DNA of 64,000 nt from an uncultured Dermabacteraceae bacterium (GTDB taxonomy: Bacteria; Actinomycetota; Actinomycetes; Actinomycetales; Dermabacteraceae). Of the stretch, positions 8,092 through 16,357 are shown piece by piece (position 1 is the stretch's first letter; every line of letters begins with the position of its first letter). A program made the position numbers and the translations under genes. The notes under the pieces were generated by a model. That model had not been told where the DNA came from and searched no databases. It was given only the letters and a program-made list of their open reading frames with translations. The stretch is from NCBI GenBank assembly GCA_946223075.1, contig CAMILZ010000003.1, forward strand, positions 44,716 to 108,715, given 5' to 3'.

Positions 8092-8794
8092 GCTTCCTCA
8101 GCGCGCTTTCGTAACGAGCCGCGACGAGCGGGGCGAGGGCGTCGCCCAGATGGTCGAGCACGACCCATCCCGCATGCTCCGCGCGATCACGAGCCTTATC
8201 GAGCAAAAGCCCCGGCGCAGCGAACAGGGGGAGAACCGTGCCCGGCGCTTCGGCACTCTCGAGTCGGTCATTCAGGCGTGGGGCGCACGTCGCGAATCGC
8301 GCGTACACATCCCTGCCTATATGCGCCGCAAGGGTCGTGGCGAGCGACTCAACGGCGTCGTTCGCTCCGGGACGCGAGGAACCCACTGCGAGAAGAACGA
8401 TCTCGCCGTGCGATTCTTCGTTTTCGCCGCGCCTAAGGTGGGAGGCGAGCACCTCCGCAAGGTCCTCGCCCGTACCGATCACGTCAGCCTGAGTAAGCGC
8501 GATGCCATGGGCGCCCTTTGCCTCACGAAGCACGCTCGGGGCGTCCTCGGTGGCGTGGTAGGCCTCGGTGAAAAGCAGCGGCACGGCGATCGCGCAGGAG
8601 TGGCCCAGGTCAGCAAGCATTCCCGCCACCTCGGGTATCGACGGCGAAGCGAAATCCTCAAGGTAGGCCGGATGGGCCTCGACCCCAAGCATTGCGCCGG
8701 CAGCTGCCACGAGGGATTCGGTTGCCGCTGCGGCGGCAGGGTTACGGCTTCCGTGGGCAATGCCCACAAGGGCGGGGGCGGCACTTTTTGTCAT
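8072..8794 (-). CDS. sirohydrochlorin chelatase-like protein (CbiX/SirB family)
   Basis: A 240-residue two-domain chelatase of the CbiX/SirB type, expected to insert Fe2+ into sirohydrochlorin as the last step to siroheme. The N-terminal signature GIAHGSRNP carries the metal-binding histidine, and PLLFTEAYHATEDAP carries the second one. The second half repeats the fold (IVLLAVGSSRPGAND) but has Val-Gly-Ser where the His would be, as usual in the C-terminal lobe. It is the last gene of a minus-strand run metG-fetB-this gene and overlaps the end of hemD tail to tail. Cobalt as substrate cannot be excluded, but the nirB and SUMT context favours iron. Confidence 0.85.
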   Translation of the reverse strand: MTKSAAPALVGIAHGSRNPAAAAATESLVAAAGAMLGVEAHPAYLEDFASPSIPEVAGMLADLGHSCAIAVPLLFTEAYHATEDAPSVLREAKGAHGIALTQADVIGTGEDLAEVLASHLRRGENEESHGEIVLLAVGSSRPGANDAVESLATTLAAHIGRDVYARFATCAPRLNDRLESAEAPGTVLPLFAAPGLLLDKARDRAEHAGWVVLDHLGDALAPLVAARYESALRKLSSREG

Positions 8795-8815
8795 GCAAAA
8801 ACCCTACCCGAGGTG

Positions 8816-9577
8816 CTATTTCTTCTCGCTTTCGGCACGCGCAGGTCGGCCATTCGCTACGGGGTCCGAGCCCCACATCACGAGGGCCGCGGCGATCGTG
8901 CCCGTTGCCATGATGCCCGCGAGCACGAGGAGCTGGAACCTCCCAGCCTCGAGTGGCGAAGCCCCAGCGAATACCGCACCGACGAATGCCCCGGGCATCG
9001 TCACGATACCCGTCACGCGCGTTTGATCGACGTTAGGGATGAGCGCCTCGCTCATGGCTCTCGAGGCAATCGGGCGCACCGCCCGGCGATTTGTCGCACC
9101 GAGCGCGAGCCAACCTTCAATCTCCCCCCAGTGTTCAGCCGAATCTTGCGCGAGGCGGCGACCTGAAAGCGTCACGATGCTCATCGCGTTTCCCGTAATG
9201 ATGCCGCCGAACGCGAGCAAGTTCTGCCCCGTGAACTCCAGCGCCCCCGTGAGAAACACGGCGAGAACGGAAACCGCGACTGCGGAAGTCATCGACACCG
9301 CCACGAGAAGAACCGTGTGCCTGTCGGCGCCAAGACGTTTCGAGGAGGTCCAAATCCCGAAGCCAAGCATCACGAGGAGCGCGAGGAAAACGTAGGCGAC
9401 CTGCGTGATCGCGAGGCTCAGAACACTCGCGAGGATCGCGAGCTGCACAAGCGCTCGCAAAAGCGCGACGGCGGGATCAGCCCACTGGTCCACTCCCCAC
9501 ACGCGCCTGAGCACGAGCGTGAGCGCGAGGCACAGTGCGAGGGCCAGCGCGGTCGCGATGAGGGCCGACGTGCTCAT
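8816..9577 (-). CDS. FetB/YbbM-type ABC permease (UPF0014 family), orphan
   Basis: A 253-residue integral membrane protein with seven or so hydrophobic segments. It matches the UPF0014/FetB permease family by ALLRALVQLAILASVL, NAMSIVTLSGRRL and the highly typical ALGATNRRAVRPIASRAMSEALIPNVDQTRVTG...MPGAFVGAVFAGASP stretch. In E. coli FetB works with the ATPase FetA in iron export. No ATPase gene lies beside it here: upstream is metG (15 bases away) and downstream the chelatase (21 bases). The partner must be encoded elsewhere or is missing. Confidence 0.85.
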   Translation of the reverse strand: MSTSALIATALALALCLALTLVLRRVWGVDQWADPAVALLRALVQLAILASVLSLAITQVAYVFLALLVMLGFGIWTSSKRLGADRHTVLLVAVSMTSAVAVSVLAVFLTGALEFTGQNLLAFGGIITGNAMSIVTLSGRRLAQDSAEHWGEIEGWLALGATNRRAVRPIASRAMSEALIPNVDQTRVTGIVTMPGAFVGAVFAGASPLEAGRFQLLVLAGIMATGTIAAALVMWGSDPVANGRPARAESEKK

Positions 9578-9592
9578 GCGGCGCCCCTGACC

Positions 9593-11389
9593 TTACTCGC
9601 TTGCGACACCGAGACGCTCGAGCTCCTCTTCGATAATGCTCGGATCGAGCTTCTGGAAGATCGGCTTCGGCTTTGCAACCGGAGCGCCTACGACGACCTC
9701 GCGATGGCCCCAAGCGGGAACGTTCGTGTAATCACCCGTGATGATGGGGTAGGTACCGTCGGCATCAAGATCCTCGACCTCTTCGATGCGCGGCATAGGG
9801 GCAATCTCAAGTGTGCCACCCAGGACCTTTTCGACCTGGTTCGCGGAGAACGGCAGGAACGGCGAGAGCATGGTGTTGAGATCCGTGACGGCCTGCGCGA
9901 GTACGTGCAGAATCGTCAGTAGGCGCGGGTGCTCCTCCTCGGCCTTGAGCTTGAACGGCTCGGTCGCCGAGACGTACGCGTTTGCTTCACCCACGAGATG
10001 CATAATCTCCGCGATCGCCTGACGCTGGTGGTGGGTGCGGATGAGTTTTCCGACGGTGTCAAAGCCCTCGGTGATCTTCGTCAGGAGGGCATTGTCGGCA
10101 TCCGTCAGCTCACCGGCGGCAGGCACTTCACCCACATTCTTCGCGATCATGGCGGCGGTGCGGTTCACGAGGTTGCCCCATCCCGCGACGAGCTCATTGT
10201 TCGTGCGCGACACGAACTCGCTCCACGTGAAGTCCGCGTCCTGGTTCTCGGGGCCCGCGGCGGAAATGAAGTAGCGAAGAGCATCGGCCTGGTAGCGCTC
10301 GAGAACGTCGCGCACGTAGATGACAACGCCCTTCGAACTTGAGAACTTCTTCCCCTCCATCGTGAGGAACTCCGAGCTCACGACCTCCGTCGGAAGATTG
10401 AGCGTGCCGAGCCTGCCCGGCTCACCGCCCTTGCTGCCGCCGCCGTTGTGCGCAATAAGCTCGGCCGGCCAGATCTGCGAATGGAAGACGATGTTGTCCT
10501 TGCCCATGAAGTAGTAGGAGAGGGCCTCCGGGTCGTTCCACCATTTACGCCACGCCTCGGGATCGCCGGAGCGGCGTGCCCACTCGATCGACGCGGAAAG
10601 GTAGCCGATGACGGCGTCGAACCATACGTACAGGCGCTTCGTGGGCTGATTCTCCCAGCCGGGAACGGGAATGCCCCAATCGATGTCGCGCGTCATCGCG
10701 CGAGGCTTGATCTCCTTCAGGATGTTCTGGCTGAAGCGAATAACGTTCGGGCGCCACAGGCCCGTGGCTTCGCGTTCATCGAGCCACTCGCCGAGTGCAT
10801 CGGCGAGAGCGGGAAGATCAAGGAAGTAGTGGGTCGTCTCGATGAACTTCGGGGTCTCTCCGTTGATTTTCGAGACAGGATCGATGAGGTCGGTCGGGTC
10901 GAGCTGGTTGCCGCAGGCATCGCACTGATCGCCGCGCGCGCCAGGAGTTTTGCACAGCGGGCATGTGCCCTCGATGTAACGGTCGGGGAGCGTGCGGCCG
11001 TTCGACGGGGAAATCGCACCGCGCGTGACCTTCTCGATCATGTAGCCGTTGTCGCGAACGGTCGTGAACATCTCGCGCACGATCGCGTAATGGTTGCCCG
11101 AAGTCGTGCGCGTAAACAGGTCGTAGGAAAGACCAAGGTTCACGAGATCTTCCACGATGATGCGATTGTTGCGATCGGCCAGCTCACGCGCCGTGATGCC
11201 CTCGGCATCGGCGGCGACGAGAATCGGCGTGCCGTGTTCGTCAGTTCCCGAGACCATGAGCACGTCGTGCCCGGCCATGCGCATGTAGCGCGAGAAAACA
11301 TCGGAGGGGACACCGAATCCGGCAACGTGGCCGATGTGGCGGGGTCCGTTTGCGTAGGGCCAGGCGACAGCAGAAAGCACAGTACTCAT
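9593..11389 (-). CDS. metG: methionine--tRNA ligase
   Basis: Class I aminoacyl-tRNA synthetase of 598 residues that charges tRNA-Met. The HIGH motif is in [12 protein letters not shown] near the N-terminus, and the KMSKS-equivalent is KFSSSKG. A zinc knuckle CPLC...CDAC is inserted in the catalytic domain, and the helical anticodon-binding domain follows. The C-terminal tRNA-binding extension of the E. coli type is absent, as in many actinobacterial enzymes. The gene is divergent from the UDP-glucose pyrophosphorylase gene, with 51 bases between the starts, and is followed closely by fetB. Confidence 0.95.
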   Translation of the reverse strand: MSTVLSAVAWPYANGPRHIGHVAGFGVPSDVFSRYMRMAGHDVLMVSGTDEHGTPILVAADAEGITARELADRNNRIIVEDLVNLGLSYDLFTRTTSGNHYAIVREMFTTVRDNGYMIEKVTRGAISPSNGRTLPDRYIEGTCPLCKTPGARGDQCDACGNQLDPTDLIDPVSKINGETPKFIETTHYFLDLPALADALGEWLDEREATGLWRPNVIRFSQNILKEIKPRAMTRDIDWGIPVPGWENQPTKRLYVWFDAVIGYLSASIEWARRSGDPEAWRKWWNDPEALSYYFMGKDNIVFHSQIWPAELIAHNGGGSKGGEPGRLGTLNLPTEVVSSEFLTMEGKKFSSSKGVVIYVRDVLERYQADALRYFISAAGPENQDADFTWSEFVSRTNNELVAGWGNLVNRTAAMIAKNVGEVPAAGELTDADNALLTKITEGFDTVGKLIRTHHQRQAIAEIMHLVGEANAYVSATEPFKLKAEEEHPRLLTILHVLAQAVTDLNTMLSPFLPFSANQVEKVLGGTLEIAPMPRIEEVEDLDADGTYPIITGDYTNVPAWGHREVVVGAPVAKPKPIFQKLDPSIIEEELERLGVASE

Positions 11390-11404
11390 AGGTCTCCAAT
11401 TCTA
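11390..11404 (-). promoter_or_regulatory. -10 element of metG
   Basis: On the minus strand TAGAAT (plus coordinates 11399-11404) lies nine bases before the metG ATG. The segment between contains GGAGA. The transcript would have a leader of only about two or three bases. Confidence 0.45.
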
Positions 11405-11428
11405 CGACTTTTTGTGAGGGAGGGGCCC

Positions 11429-11440
11429 TATCCTGGAGGC
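11429..11440 (+). promoter_or_regulatory. -10 element, leaderless transcript of the UDP-glucose pyrophosphorylase gene
   Basis: TATCCT (11429-11434) is followed by six bases and the ATG at 11441. GGAGG in those six bases is too close to the start to act as a normal ribosome binding site. Confidence 0.45.
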
Positions 11441-12814
11441 ATGAGTTACGACAACGACACAAAGCCCACAGGCCTTACCCTCGCTCAGCAGAAAATGCGC
11501 GATGCGGGTGTGGCAGAAGCCGCTATCAATGTGTTCAGCGATTTCTACCATCAGCTCGAGCAGGGCGTCACCGGTTCGATCCCGGAAGAAACCATCTCCC
11601 CCCTCACCGAAGTGGATCGCCTCGCCGATGTTGAAGTCGATCCCGAGGTTGCGAAGGACGCCTTCTCGAAACTCGTCGTCATCAACCTCAACGGTGGCCT
11701 TGGCACGTCGATGGGCATGGACCGCGCGAAGTCGCTCCTTCCCGTTCGCGATGGTAAGAGTTTCCTCGAGATCATCGTGGAGCAGGTACTCGCGGCACGT
11801 AAGAAGACCGGCGCGCGCCTTCCCCTGCTGTTCATGAACTCGTTCCGCACGCGCGAGGACACGCTCGACGTGCTTGCGAAGTACCCCGATCTTCAGGTTG
11901 GGGATCTTCCGCTCGACTTCCTCCAGAACAAGGAGCCGAAGCTGAGGCGTGACGACCTCACTCCCGTGGAGTTTCCGGAGGATCCGGAACTCGAGTGGTG
12001 CCCGCCAGGACACGGCGATATTTACACGGCGCTTCTCACCTCGGGTGTGCTCGATGCTCTTCTCGAGCAAGGCTTCCGCTACGCGTCGATTTCGAACTCG
12101 GACAACCTCGGCACGGTTCCTTCGCCCGAAATTGCCGGCTGGTTCGCCGCCTCGGGTGCACCGTATGCCGCGGAGCTGTGCCGCCGCACGGCCGCGGACC
12201 GCAAGGGTGGTCACCTCGCGATTCGCAAGTCCGACGGTCGCCTCATCCTGCGCGACACCGCCCAGACTCCGGCTGAGCAGATGGACTACTTCACCGATGA
12301 GCACCGCCACCCGTTCTTCCACACGAACAACCTGTGGTTTGACCTCGTGAAGCTCAAGGAAATCCTCACCGAACGTGAAGGCGTGATGGGCCTGCCGCTC
12401 ATCCGCAACGAGAAGACTGTCGATCCTTCCGATAAGTCGAGCACGCCGGTGTACCAGATCGAATCGGCGATGGGCGCCGCCATCGAGGTTTTCGAAGGTG
12501 CGACCGCGATCGTCGTGGATCGCTCGCGTTTCCTTCCAGTGAAGACCACGAGTGATCTGCTGCTCGTCCGCTCAGACGTGTACGACCTTAACGAGGACTA
12601 CACCCTTGAGAAGGTCGTGGAGAAGGCACCTCTCGTGAAGCTCGCCGATGGCCCCTACAAACTCGTGGGTGACTTTGAGAAGCGCTTCCCGGGTGGTGCA
12701 CCGAGCCTGAAGGACGCGTCGTCGCTCACCGTTGAAGGGGATTGGACGTTCAACGAGGGCGCCCGTATCGAAGGAGACGTCACTCTCGGGGCTGAGGGCG
12801 GAACTCTTCCCTAA
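11441..12814 (+). CDS. UTP--glucose-1-phosphate uridylyltransferase (UDPGP type 1, eukaryote-like)
   Basis: Makes UDP-glucose from UTP and glucose-1-phosphate for glycans and glycolipids. At 457 residues it belongs to the large UDPGP family, not the short GalU family. The nucleotide-binding loop LNGGLGTSMGMDRAKSLLPV, FMNSF, WCPPGHGDIY, SNSDNLG and HTNNLWFDL can be read in order. A C-terminal left-handed beta-helix begins near WTFNEGARIEGDV. The frame is open upstream to 10448 across metG on the other strand, but the ATG at 11441, directly after a promoter-like hexamer, gives the family N-terminus. One copy of the 3'-end repeat follows the stop codon by 10 bases. Confidence 0.93.
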   Translation: MSYDNDTKPTGLTLAQQKMRDAGVAEAAINVFSDFYHQLEQGVTGSIPEETISPLTEVDRLADVEVDPEVAKDAFSKLVVINLNGGLGTSMGMDRAKSLLPVRDGKSFLEIIVEQVLAARKKTGARLPLLFMNSFRTREDTLDVLAKYPDLQVGDLPLDFLQNKEPKLRRDDLTPVEFPEDPELEWCPPGHGDIYTALLTSGVLDALLEQGFRYASISNSDNLGTVPSPEIAGWFAASGAPYAAELCRRTAADRKGGHLAIRKSDGRLILRDTAQTPAEQMDYFTDEHRHPFFHTNNLWFDLVKLKEILTEREGVMGLPLIRNEKTVDPSDKSSTPVYQIESAMGAAIEVFEGATAIVVDRSRFLPVKTTSDLLLVRSDVYDLNEDYTLEKVVEKAPLVKLADGPYKLVGDFEKRFPGGAPSLKDASSLTVEGDWTFNEGARIEGDVTLGAEGGTLP

Positions 12815-12824
12815 CTTTCCCCCT

Positions 12825-12884
12825 GGATTGCATAGGGGTTGCGGGGGTTTGGGGCCGACACAGTGCGCGGATCCAAGCCCCCGC
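12825..12884 (+). repeat. 3'-end repeat, copy A, with hairpin
   Basis: GGATTGCATAGGGG followed by TTGCGGGGGTTT (12825-12850), ten bases after the pyrophosphorylase stop. The same element follows two other genes (15437-15464 and 38692-38719, both on the minus strand). The G-rich arm 12841-12852 can pair with CCAAGCCCCCGC (12873-12884) through 12 pairs, one of them G-U, with a 20-base loop. There is no T-run, so it is not a standard terminator. Confidence 0.65.
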
Positions 12885-12930
12885 GGCTGTCTCGCCCTCG
12901 TTTCCCCCTCCACTTCCTCCTCCTCCCCTC

Positions 12931-12951
12931 CCGGATTGACGTACCGAAACG
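12931..12951 (+). repeat. island-flanking inverted repeat, left arm
   Basis: CCGGATTGACGTACCGAAAC plus one G; its reverse complement recurs at 15387-15407 with 20 of 21 identities. The two arms enclose the GNAT gene and the two damaged secreted-protein genes. Confidence 0.65.
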
Positions 12952-12957
12952 TACGTA

Positions 12958-13527
12958 ATGAGAGTCCCGAATGAAAGGCTCCGCTTGAGTTCGCCCTATT
13001 TGCGCTTACTTTGCGTTTCCGATGCTTCTGATGTTCTCGCCGCGTTCAAATCTTCTCCGGAGATGTCACGTCAGGGAGACGTCACTGACGAAGCTAGTGC
13101 GTGCAGGTATGTCGAACGCCTCCTCGATCCTGAATCATCGCACCTCCCGTGGGCCGTTGCCCGGCCAGATGATTCGCTTGCTGGGCTCGTCGGTGTCGAC
13201 ATTGACGAAGGAAATCGAAACGGGTGGTTCTGGTATTGGATGAACGCCGACGAACGGGGCCAAGGTTGGATGCGCAGTGCGGCGGTGACCATCGCTGATT
13301 GGGCGCTGAATCAGGGCGGGGTGTACCGACTCGAACTCGGTCATCGCGTGAACAACCCAGAAAGCGGCGGCGTTGCCCGAGCAGCGGGATTCATCCGCGA
13401 GGGTTTGGAGCGCGAGAAGTTCCTCGTCAATGGTGAACGCATTGATGTGCTTACGTACGGTCGCCTCGCGACCGATCCCGTACCGGAGGGTCCTCGTCTC
13501 ACGATCGTGTCGTCGGGCGCCGCCTAG
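12958..13527 (+). CDS. GNAT family N-acetyltransferase (RimJ/RimL-like)
   Basis: A 189-residue acetyltransferase-fold protein related to ribosomal-protein-alanine and spermidine acetyltransferases, using acetyl-CoA on an amine acceptor; the substrate is unknown. The order is typical: LRLLCVSDASDV, LPWAVARPDDSLAGLVGVDID, then the acetyl-CoA loop region WMNADERGQGWMRSAAVTIADWAL, and LGHRVNNPESGGVARAAGFIREG as the final NPxSxxVxxxxGF signature. The start is immediately after the left inverted repeat (seven bases), and no clear ribosome binding site is visible. It is the only apparently intact gene of the 12.8-15.5 kb island. Confidence 0.85.
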   Translation: MRVPNERLRLSSPYLRLLCVSDASDVLAAFKSSPEMSRQGDVTDEASACRYVERLLDPESSHLPWAVARPDDSLAGLVGVDIDEGNRNGWFWYWMNADERGQGWMRSAAVTIADWALNQGGVYRLELGHRVNNPESGGVARAAGFIREGLEREKFLVNGERIDVLTYGRLATDPVPEGPRLTIVSSGAA

Positions 13528-13651
13528 CTCGCACTTCTCCATTTCCACATTTTTGAAACACCCGTTGCGCGACCTGTGGTGTTCTGGTCTGCTGTGTGAT
13601 GTGGGCCTCGCTCGGGGGAGTGGGGTCATAGCGACCTGGATGGGGGAGTGT

Positions 13652-14332
13652 ATGCGGAGCGGGCTGGCGCGGGTTTTTGGTGCGTGTGGTGTGGTCTCGT
13701 TGGTGGCGGCGGGTGTTGTTGGTTGCGGTGGTGGGTCGTCTAGTGGTCCGACGCCTGCTGCGCAGTCGTCTGCGGTTTCGTCGAGTAGTGATGCTGGCGG
13801 TTCGGATGTGGGTGTCGTGAGCGATGGTGGGGGAGGGGTCTCGGGTCGTACGGCGAATCTGCCGCCGGAGAATGCGGCGCTTGAGGCTCCTGATTTCAGG
13901 GACTACACGGGTATTTCCTATGAGACTGATCAGGGCGCGCAGGAGACTGCGAGATAATTTTTTGATGCCATGTATTACGCCTATTCTACTGGCGATACAG
14001 CACCAATGGAAAGTGTTTCTGATCTACAGCAATGCAAAGTTTGTGCTGATGTTGCTAATGAGATCGAAGAATGGCGTTCGGAAGAATCCTTCTTGACCCC
14101 TGCGAACTTGACTGAGATCGAACTATATGGTTTGCCGGATGACGAGTGGTACGAAGGTCGAACCCCAATATTCTATAGCTTCAACCGCTCAGCGTTGGAA
14201 AAAATTTCCAATTCGAGTAAACAAAAAGCTTACGAAGAAAAACTTTTTGAGACCTCAGTTTTGCTTGAATGGCGAGATGGGAAATGGATTGTCGTAGCGG
14301 CGGCGTGGGATCCGGGAGAAAATAATGCGTAG
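13652..14332 (+). pseudogene. DUF6318-like secreted lipoprotein gene interrupted by an in-frame stop
   Basis: The first part (13652-13957, 101 residues) has a lipoprotein signal: MRSGLARVF, a hydrophobic stretch and a lipobox ending VVGC, followed by a Gly/Ser linker. It ends in TAA at 13955-13957. The same frame continues without shift as FFDA and then, from the ATG at 13970, 120 residues beginning MYYAYSTGDTAPMESVSD with CKVC. These resemble the DUF6318 fold of actinobacterial lipoproteins (aromatic-rich helix, TGD, Cys-x-x-Cys). One base change, for example TAT to TAA, explains the break. Composition changes at the same place: line 13681-13740 contains no A at all, whereas 13981-14040 is 42% G+C by hand count. 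GGGGGAG precedes the ATG at 13652. Confidence 0.6.
13970..14332 (+). CDS. possible separately translated DUF6318-like domain
   Basis: An alternative reading of the second half of the broken lipoprotein gene: an ATG 12 bases after the in-frame TAA opens a 120-residue frame (MYYAYSTGDTAP ... WDPGENNA). It lacks any signal peptide, and nothing like a ribosome binding site precedes the ATG, so independent expression is doubtful. It overlaps the next gene's ATG (14325) by eight bases. Confidence 0.35.
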   Translation: MYYAYSTGDTAPMESVSDLQQCKVCADVANEIEEWRSEESFLTPANLTEIELYGLPDDEWYEGRTPIFYSFNRSALEKISNSSKQKAYEEKLFETSVLLEWRDGKWIVVAAAWDPGENNA

Positions 14333-15345
14333 GGTGATCACCCGACTCTGCCTAGGTATTTTCATCGCTGTAGTACCCATAATCACCTCGTTGCCTAGCT
14401 TCGCCGATGAGAACGGGGATGTTTTCGATTCGACGACTGGAGACGGTGCTTTCGTTGTCGGCGGTTATCGGGGTGCTGATCCGAGACGTGGTGGTTCGGT
14501 TGAGCGGCCGGTGGATCAGTCTCCTGGTGGGGGGCGAGGCGGTGTCGGATGGTCCGCGGCGGATCTGGTTGTCGGCGAGTGATCCTGATTTGGGGTGTCG
14601 TAGTGGTGGGCCGGATTGGGTTGTGGCGGCTTTGGTGAGTGTGAGTTGTACGGGTCTTCAGGCGGTGTGTCCTGTGGTGTTTCCTGGTGCTGCTGTGGTG
14701 GTGGGGCGTGAGGTTGATTCGGTGACAGGTGCTCCGGTGTTGGGGACGGAGCGGCTTTCTGGGTGTTCAACGCCATCGACGGGTGATGGTGGTGGTGCGG
14801 TGGTGCCGGTGGTGTCGCAGGAGGATTTTCGCTCGCTGAGTGTGGAGCCGCTTGTGGCGCATTTGGGTCCGCCGGGGGATTGGATTCCTGTGGGTGTGGA
14901 CATGGTGGTGTGGGCTGAGTCGCGGGTGCAGGTGTTTGATGTGGAGATGCTTGGTCAGGCGGTGCGGGTGCGGGCGACGCCGGTGAAGTATCGGTGGGAT
15001 TTTGGGGATGGGACGGTGCTGACGACTGTGTTTCCGGGCAGGCCGTATCCGGATAAGGATGTGTCGATGCGGTATGCGTTTCAGGGGTGGTATGAGGTGT
15101 CGCTTGTGACGGTGTTTAGTGGGGAGTTTTCCGTCAATGGTGGGGTGTGGCAGCCCATTGATGGGGTGGTGGAGGTGGAGTCGGAACGTAAGTGGATGTA
15201 TTCGGATGTGCGGCAGTCGCGTCTTGTGGGGGATGAGGTGCCTGAGGAGTATGTGGGTAATCCCGTGCGGGGTGTGGACACGCTTGGTCCGGTGAATCCT
15301 GATGCGCGCAAGGAGACACTGACGGAGCCGAGGAGAAAACGCTGA
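14325..15345 (+). pseudogene. frameshifted secreted PKD-like protein gene
   Basis: The ATG at 14325 opens a signal peptide (MRRVITRLCLGIFIAVVPI ... SFADENGD) and about 50 further residues, ending at TGA 14580-14582. The body of the protein is in the +1 frame, open from 14407 to 15345: two Cys-containing segments (GCRSGGPDW, CTGLQAVCPVV), then a PKD-like domain with YRWDFGDGTVL and MRYAFQGWYEVSLVTVFSGEF, and a polar C-terminus. The body has no signal peptide of its own, so a frameshift between roughly 14430 and 14580 has split one gene. Codons are very rich in GTG and GGT. With the preceding broken lipoprotein this was probably a two-gene cell-surface unit. Confidence 0.6.
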
Positions 15346-15386
15346 ACCTCTTAGTGGGCCGCGAGGGGAGCCACGAGGGTTTGGTG

Positions 15387-15407
15387 CGTTTCGCTACGTC
15401 AATCCGG
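15387..15407 (-). repeat. island-flanking inverted repeat, right arm
   Basis: The reverse complement reads CCGGATTGACGTAGCGAAAC plus one G and matches 12931-12951 with one mismatch in 21. It lies between the end of the PKD-like gene and copy B of the 3'-end repeat. Confidence 0.65.
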
Positions 15408-15436
15408 TCGCGGGAGCGGGGTGTGAGGGGTGGGGA

Positions 15437-15464
15437 TCAAACCCCCACAACCCCTATGCAATCC
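15437..15464 (-). repeat. 3'-end repeat, copy B
   Basis: On the minus strand it reads GGATTGCATAGGGG then TTGTGGGGGTTTGA and spans the pdxY stop codon (TAG inside GCATAGG). Its GTGGGG can pair with CCCCAC seven bases further on. The arm differs from copy A (GCGGGG) and its partner differs in step, which is a compensatory change. Confidence 0.65.
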
Positions 15465-16317
15465 GGGGAGTGAGGGGGCGGGCCTTGAACTTGGTGTCGG
15501 GGTTCACGAACGCGTCCTGACTTTCCACGATCAAAAGTTCGCGTGCATCGACCTTGAGAGTGCGATCGATCAGCTCGAACACCGACGCGGCCGTCTTCTC
15601 GAGCGCCTCGACGGCCCCCGTACCGCCAAGGAGGTGCGCCGTGAACAGCGCCGTGGTGACGTCGCCGCTGCCGTGGACTTTGCGCCCCAAACGGGGCGTT
15701 GCGAGAAGATACGCGCCGGAGGAGTCAGCTACGAGCAGTTCGAGGGTGCCGGGCTCAGTCTCGTCTGTGAGCACGCTCGTGACGAGAACGGTCTCCGGGC
15801 CCTCTGCTCGTAGCTGTTCGACCGCTTGAATAGTGCCCTCGAGCGTAGAAACATCGACGCCAGTGAGCACACCGAGCTCGAAGTGATTCGGGGTGAGAAC
15901 ATCGGCGGCCGGAACGACGTTGTTTCTCATGAGTGGCGGGATGTCGGCATCGACATAGAAGCCGTCGCCGGCGTTGCCCATGACGGGGTCGGCGATATAG
16001 ACGGCGTTCGGGTTGTGCTTCTTGACCCGCTCAACGGCATCTAGGATGACGTCGGTAACCGGAGCGGAACCCTGGTAACCACTCAAAACGGCGTCGGCTT
16101 CGCAGAGAACACCGAGCTCTTCGATTCCGAGGACCACCTCGTGTACGTCCTTGGCGTCGATCACGATGCCGCGGAACGTGGGGTGACCCGTGTGGTTGGA
16201 AAAGTTCACCGTGTTCACGGGCCATACTTCGTGGCCGAGTCGCTGAAGCGGGAACACCGCTGCGGAGTTGCCTGCGTGCCCGTAGGCCACCGCTGATTGG
16301 ATCGACAGAATCTTCAT
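15454..16317 (-). CDS. pdxY: pyridoxal kinase
   Basis: Ribokinase-fold enzyme of 287 residues that phosphorylates pyridoxal for vitamin B6 salvage. The N-terminus MKILSIQSAVAYGHAGNSAA, the middle VYIADPVMGNAGDGFYVD, ADVLTPNHFELGVLTG and the anion-hole region KVHGSGDVTTALF (with the catalytic Asp of GSGD) are typical of PdxY/PdxK. AAGGAGTG lies before the ATG. The stop codon lies inside copy B of the 3'-end repeat. The tdk stop is 40 bases upstream on the same strand, so the two may be co-transcribed. Confidence 0.92.
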   Translation of the reverse strand: MKILSIQSAVAYGHAGNSAAVFPLQRLGHEVWPVNTVNFSNHTGHPTFRGIVIDAKDVHEVVLGIEELGVLCEADAVLSGYQGSAPVTDVILDAVERVKKHNPNAVYIADPVMGNAGDGFYVDADIPPLMRNNVVPAADVLTPNHFELGVLTGVDVSTLEGTIQAVEQLRAEGPETVLVTSVLTDETEPGTLELLVADSSGAYLLATPRLGRKVHGSGDVTTALFTAHLLGGTGAVEALEKTAASVFELIDRTLKVDARELLIVESQDAFVNPDTKFKARPLTPRIA

Positions 16318-16357
16318 GCGTCACTCCTTGACGACGTGTGAAAGGTGCACATTGAGG

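Noticed and set aside
8000..9166. 388-codon plus-strand frame over the chelatase and FetB genes
   Set aside because: It begins inside hemD and runs antisense to two genes with clear motifs.
10448..11440. Upstream extension of the UDP-glucose pyrophosphorylase frame
   Set aside because: It is antisense to metG with no match to the family; the promoter and ATG at 11441 explain the gene.
13955..13970. Programmed frameshift or recoding at TAATTTTTTG
   Set aside because: The frame is the same on both sides of the TAA, so a slip would not help; a simple nonsense change is more economical.
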